A program made the translations under genes and the position numbers. Under the pieces are notes generated by a model, which had not been told where the DNA came from, did no database searches, and saw only the letters and a program-made list of their open reading frames with translations. Positions 59,448 through 64,000 of a stretch of 64,000 bases of DNA are shown here, in pieces. Source of the DNA: Rehmannia glutinosa (lineage: Eukaryota; Streptophyta; Magnoliopsida; Lamiales; Orobanchaceae); NCBI GenBank assembly GCA_016081115.2, contig CM071925.1, positions 8,040,441-8,104,440 of the forward strand, read 5' to 3'. The stretch's first letter is position 1; every line of letters begins with the position of its first letter.

Positions 59448-62400
59448 TAAGTTAGTTTGGATTGATCGACTTGCAACTGCGTTCTTGTGGGTCACTCTCT
59501 CGTTATCACTTAGCGCAAATTTTCATTTGTTTTTGAGATTGACTATCTCATCTTCTTCTCGAATTGATGATTCGGCTTGGCGTCAAGATAGGGATTCTTC
59601 TCGTATGGTTGGATGATTCACTTATCGGTGACTCTTCAATGTCTTCTCCATTTACATTTGGCTCATCGAATACTACATGAATGGATTCTTCTCGTAACCA
59701 TAGTTCTTTTGTTGAGTATTCGTAGGCTTTGCTTTGGTGAGTATCCTAAGAAGATACCTTCATCACTTTAGCATCAAAAGCCTTTAGATTGTCTTTGCCA
59801 TTATTGTGGATGAAGCATTTACATCAAAATATTTCGAAATATGCAACATTTGGTTTTCTTCCGATCCGGATCTCATAGGGAGTCTTTGTCATTTGTCTAT
59901 TTATCATACATCCTGCATTTTTGGGTGTAGCAAGTTGTGTTGATTGCTTGACCCAAAATCTTTTTGGTAACCCCTTGCCTAACATGGTCCTTCACGCTTC
60001 TTTGAGGGTTCTATTCCTTCTTTCGCAACTCCATTCTCTTTGTGGAGTCCTTGTCTTGCTGTGATAGTTCATGACCAATACCATTCTCAATACAATACTC
60101 GAGTTATTATTCCATTGACAAACTCGGCTCCTAAATCGATCTTATTTTGATAATGGTTTGACTCTTCTCGTTTTGAATCCTCTTCATCATTTGTGGTAGT
60201 TTTTGTAGAGTTTCTTTCTTCTTGCACATGAATATTTTCCATGTATATCTTGAGTAGTCATCTACTACCACCAAGGTGTATTTCTTTCCACTTATCTTTT
60301 TGGTTCCTTTGGGCCAAATAGATCCATATGAAGCGGAGATGTAATATTCTTGTTGAGGATGGGCATGCCTTTTCTTTGAATGACGATTTGATTTGCTTTC
60401 CTTTCGACATGCGTCACATATACTCTCCTTTTTGTATCTCGAGTCGGTAGTCCTTCCACAAGATGACTTCTTGCCCGACTTGTTAATTGTTTTGAAATTC
60501 AGGTGACTCGGCTTTTTGTGCCCCATTGACTTGATTCAAATTTGTGCTCTTTGCTAAGAGGCAGTGCGAGTGTTGCGGTTGACCAATCCACTACATACAT
60601 ATTTTTTGTCTACATCCTTGCAAAGACAACTTCATTTGATTCAATATCTTTGATTTGGCATATTCCCATGTTGAATCCAACGTTGTAACCCTTGTCACGA
60701 GTTTGATGCTTAGCGAGTTAAAGTTGAGTCCTTCAACATATGCAACGCGTCTGTGATTTCTAATCCATTCCTCTTGATAGATCCAATGCCTCTTATTTCG
60801 CCAGGAGCTTCATTTCCTCCAAATATGACTTTTGCTCCTTTAACTTCCTTGAATTTTGATGATTTTTCTTATTTCTGTCATATGTCCGGGAATGACCACT
60901 ATCCATGTACCAGGTTCTTGGCACTCATTTGTTCCTTGAAACCGCAATCAAGGAAATTAAGTTTTAGGTACCCATACTTATGCGGGTCTGAGGGGTTAGA
61001 ATTGTAAGATGATCCAACCAACTTATAGCCAAATGATTTGACTCTAAGGGGTTGCCATCTATCGAGTGCCATAATCATAATTAATCCTGGCAAATTGCTT
61101 GGGGATTCTAGGTTCATACAAATTGTCTCTTTTGTCGTATGCCTGCATATGTGTTTTAGCAATTGCCTTCCTTGGGTAATTGTGGTGTCTTTGAATGTAG
61201 TGCCTAGGTGCATATGTGTCTTTGATGAAAGCTCTTATGCTTTTGGAATGGCCTTTCTTGAGTTCTAGGCCTTTGCCATTTGGGCTTATATTCCATAAGT
61301 CTATCCGATAGTTCACATTATTCCAATCGGCTTGGCTTGGGTATTTTCTACCATTCCCATCATATGTATTTCTTTTATGGATTTTAAGGGTTTTTGGTAG
61401 CTCTCGCTTTTTCTTTCTGAGTATTTTCTGTTTGGAGTTTCTTTGAGGACTTGGTGAATCTCTTCTCGGTTGTCCTTTCAAAGACACTCAATCGGCCATT
61501 TTTCCTTTTCCTTTGTAACCAAGGCCGTTTGCTTGTTATTGTGCTTTGGAGTGAATGTGTGTGCAACATTTAGAGTTTTGGATTTTTAGGACTCTTCATG
61601 ACTTGAAGATCCTTTTTCCAAAATTACTCTTGAGGTTTGACATAGCACAGAGGAATTAAATCCTAAGCCTGTCTTGTCTCCACATTCTCTTTGACTCATA
61701 ATAAGATCATCCAATGATTTAGATGCCTTAGTGAATGAGGCAATAACATTCTTGAGGTCATTTTCCTCTTTTCTATAGCGAAAATCTCGCTATTAATTTA
61801 GCATTTTCGGCCTTTAAACTTTTATTCTCAATGACTATTTGACTTAGAGTACTCGGCTCCTTAGTCGACTTTGAGTTTTGGTTTTTAGTAAGTTGTTTTC
61901 CTCATTTAATAGTGTGTGTGAGGATTTAATGTGTTCAAAATCTTTCATCATTTTGCCTAATGAATCATAAAGATCGAGTGGGTGATGAAGTGTGTGTGTC
62001 ATCATTTGTCACTAGTGTCCGAGTTTGTTGAGTTAGATTGTACCTCATCTTCTTGATCTTGTTCTTTGGCCATCAAGCGGATCAGGCTTCTTCTTCAGAG
62101 TCACTTGAGTAGTCGACTTCACTTTGCTCTCGAATCATTTGTCTCTCTTGACTTGCATTTGTTTAAGTGATCTCAGCAGACCATCATTGCCTTTTTCTTT
62201 TCTTGTCTTCTTTCTCGAAGATCTTCTTTTCTTCTTCATCCCTGTACTTGTTGACTACAGGATATGGACGATCAATGGCATAGTGACCTGGTTGTCTACA
62301 GTTCAACATAGATACTCAACCTTTTGATCGACTCTTTCCATTCTTGGATTGTCACCCCTTTGATACTCAACTTTTTGATGATCTGTTCTCTTGGTTGGCC

Positions 62401-63405
62401 TATCATCCCTTGATTTGGAGGGAGTGAGTGTCTTCGGAAGATTCACCCTTTCCTCTCTTGTAGTTCTTATTAAAGAACTTGTTAAATCTTTTAACCATCG
62501 GGCTATTTCTTACGGGTCAATTACTTCTTTGACCTCGGCTCTCTTCCCATCTTTAACGATTAGAGCAAATTTGTTTTGGGTACAAATTGTCTCTTCTGGT
62601 CTTTTTTCTTCTCGGCTCAAACTCGTAGGCTTTGAGGTCCGAGAATAACTCATGGTTGGATGTCTTTGATAGGTCCATGGAATGTCTCGAGTGCCATGAC
62701 CTTCATTTCCCATTCATTTGGAAGACTTTTAGGATCTTCATACACATTTCTTCTGTGTATATTCCTTTCCAAGTGCATGACTCATTTGTGATTTCGTGAA
62801 CCTAGCATCTAGTTGATCCAGGTTCTCTCCCGAGATCATTTTGAAGTTCTCAAATTTCGCGATGTGCCCATTTTGATAATTTGTTTTCTTTGATTTGCTC
62901 ACGAGCCTTCACAAATCAATGTCGCCTTGTCCCGATTTCTTTAGCCGTTTTGCATGATTTGACTTTGTTGAACATGGCTTTGTCAAGGTTTTGTAGAGGA
63001 TGTCCTTGGCTACATTGTCCAGGTTATATCTTTTTGTCATCATTTGTCCACTCAGTTCTTGGTTTTTCAACCATGATGGTCTAGGAGCAAGATCTTCTTC
63101 TCCTTCACCGCAACTCTTCGTGCAATTTTGTGTTCACCTTTAAGATTTGCAGAGGCCCATCTTCTATTACTATCCACATCTCATCATGTAATCTTTGATA
63201 GATGAGCTCGCATACGAATTTTCCAATCATCAAATTCTTCAATGGTGAACATAGGGATGCGTGTCAAATTTGCTTCCATGATAATAACTTTTAATGATAA
63301 AGAAGAGTTTTGAAAGTCTAAGTACTAAAGCGGACTTTGAAAAGTTTGGAGATCTAGTTCAAGAACGGTGCGGAGGGTTCAATGAACCAACCGCTCGATA
63401 CCACT
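59448..63405 (-). pseudogene. copia gag-protease-integrase, inverted second copy, decayed
   Basis: Homologous to 30309-33749 but on the other strand. Gag starts at 63279 (MEANLT). The protease start WYMDSG is readable near 60908-60890, the pre-integrase motif CDACRK near 60425-60400, and the integrase part YTLVVVDDYSRYTW near 60285-60240. It extends about 490 bp further than the plus copy (59937-59448), past AINTTCY into DEGIFLGYS and NKRTMV, the usual C-terminal integrase zone. RT is cut off by the array. Frequent frameshifts and stops are present. It differs from the plus copy at many sites, so it is a separate insertion of the same family. Confidence 0.85.
63391..63404 (-). promoter_or_regulatory. 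primer-binding site of the inverted copia element
   Basis: Minus strand tggtatcgagcggt, identical to the site at 30311. It sits one base inside the LTR edge at 63406. Confidence 0.8.
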
Positions 63406-64000
63406 TGTAGGTCCCAAGGGGTGTAAGTGTAAGGTTTAGAAGGGGGTTGAATAAACCTTACCAAATTTTCGATTTAGTCCTTTTAAATCTCTACAGAGTT
63501 GATACTACTGTTTGTGTCCTTGATGGACAATCAATTTAGTCACTCAAGAGAGTTAATCACTAAACAAACTCAACTGAATTTGTTGATGGAATAACTCAAT
63601 TGTTAGCTCTAAATTAACTTATTTGTGGTTTTGTTTTTGATGGAAGACTTAACACCCTTAAGTTTGATTAAGTAAGAGTTTAGTGCTTGGTTTAGTACTT
63701 ATAATTTATCAAGTGGATAGCAAATTTATCAATGAGATATAAGCGATTAAAATTGCAAGAATTAAAATCTTTGAAATGTAAATGACACAATGAAATTTTT
63801 ATAGAGGTTCGAAGATGGGGTAATTCTTCTACTCCTCTCTTCTCCAACTCCCGGAGGAATCCACTAGGTAATGATCGGTTTACAAAGTGGTAGCGGTCCG
63901 GATACAAGTCTTGATCACACGGCCGACTTGATCCTTTGGGACTCGATCCGAGACGCCTTGATCACTCGGTGGCTTATAAATGCGACTCGGCTTCTTCTTC
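63406..64000 (-). repeat. 5' LTR of the inverted copia element, cut by the window end
   Basis: The first 595 bp from the internal edge match the reverse complement of the end of the LTR at 28728-30308. By that LTR's length about 1 kb more should lie beyond the window. The minus frame at 63692-63907 mirrors one in the plus copy and is not a gene. Confidence 0.85.

Noticed and set aside
28728..63405. Fold-back (hairpin) assembly artefact as the sole cause of the inverted copia copies
   Set aside because: The two copies differ at many positions and have different end points, so they are not the two strands of one molecule. A wrong join between two real loci remains possible.
1..64000. tRNA, rRNA or microRNA genes
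   Set aside because: No tRNA-like promoter boxes with a cloverleaf, or rRNA words, were recognised. The only tRNA-related sequences are the retrotransposon primer sites.

Overview
Organism and general character. This is nuclear DNA of a flowering plant, most likely a eudicot. It holds a class II cytosolic small heat-shock protein gene, an intron-rich NSUN5/Rcm1-type rRNA methyltransferase gene, and many plant-specific transposon lineages (Tat/Retand and Athila Ty3/gypsy, SIRE-like Ty1/copia, hAT and Tourist-type MITEs). I cannot place the species. Only two host genes look intact. About four fifths of the window is mobile or repeat DNA.

Layout, left to right. (a) 6-425: hAT-like MITE. (b) 469-9079: complete minus-strand Tat/Retand-type LTR retrotransposon, bounded by the 5-bp duplication gggat. 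Its gag and protease are deleted, its pol is decayed, and it carries a 117-bp tandem-repeat block and a long opposite-strand ORF. (c) 9085-16900: gene island with two convergent genes: the small HSP (11114-11587, plus strand), and NSUN5-like (12315-16801, minus strand, 13 exons whose splice sites and reading frame I could follow throughout). Two MITEs lie beside them. (d) 16900-24510: AT-rich DNA with a candidate Helitron end, a second copy of the MITE seen at 6-425, a transposon seated in a TA microsatellite that contains a 204-bp tandem repeat with two further MITEs nested in it, and a copia gag fragment. (e) 24525-28727: 5' part of a second Tat element in one uninterrupted frame broken only by stop codons. 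(f) 28728-33749: 5' part of a copia element inserted into that gypsy RT gene. (g) 33750-59447: about 25.7 kb of head-to-tail LTR-internal-LTR-internal copies (about 4.0 kb period, seven LTRs) of a small Athila-like element on the minus strand. (h) 59448-64000: a second, related copia element in the opposite orientation, running off the window.

How it fits together. The two genes are housekeeping/stress genes with recognisable promoter motifs (a heat-shock element plus TATA box; a telo-box). The rest is a layered record of insertion: copia into Tat, the Athila-like array against copia integrase sequence, and MITEs into a tandem repeat whose uninterrupted units serve as empty-site controls. The most unusual object is the tandem retrotransposon array, whose unit has tRNA-Asp priming sites, LTR promoters and a gag remnant but no pol, flanked by inverted copia copies. 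I found no evidence of a new defence or metabolic system.
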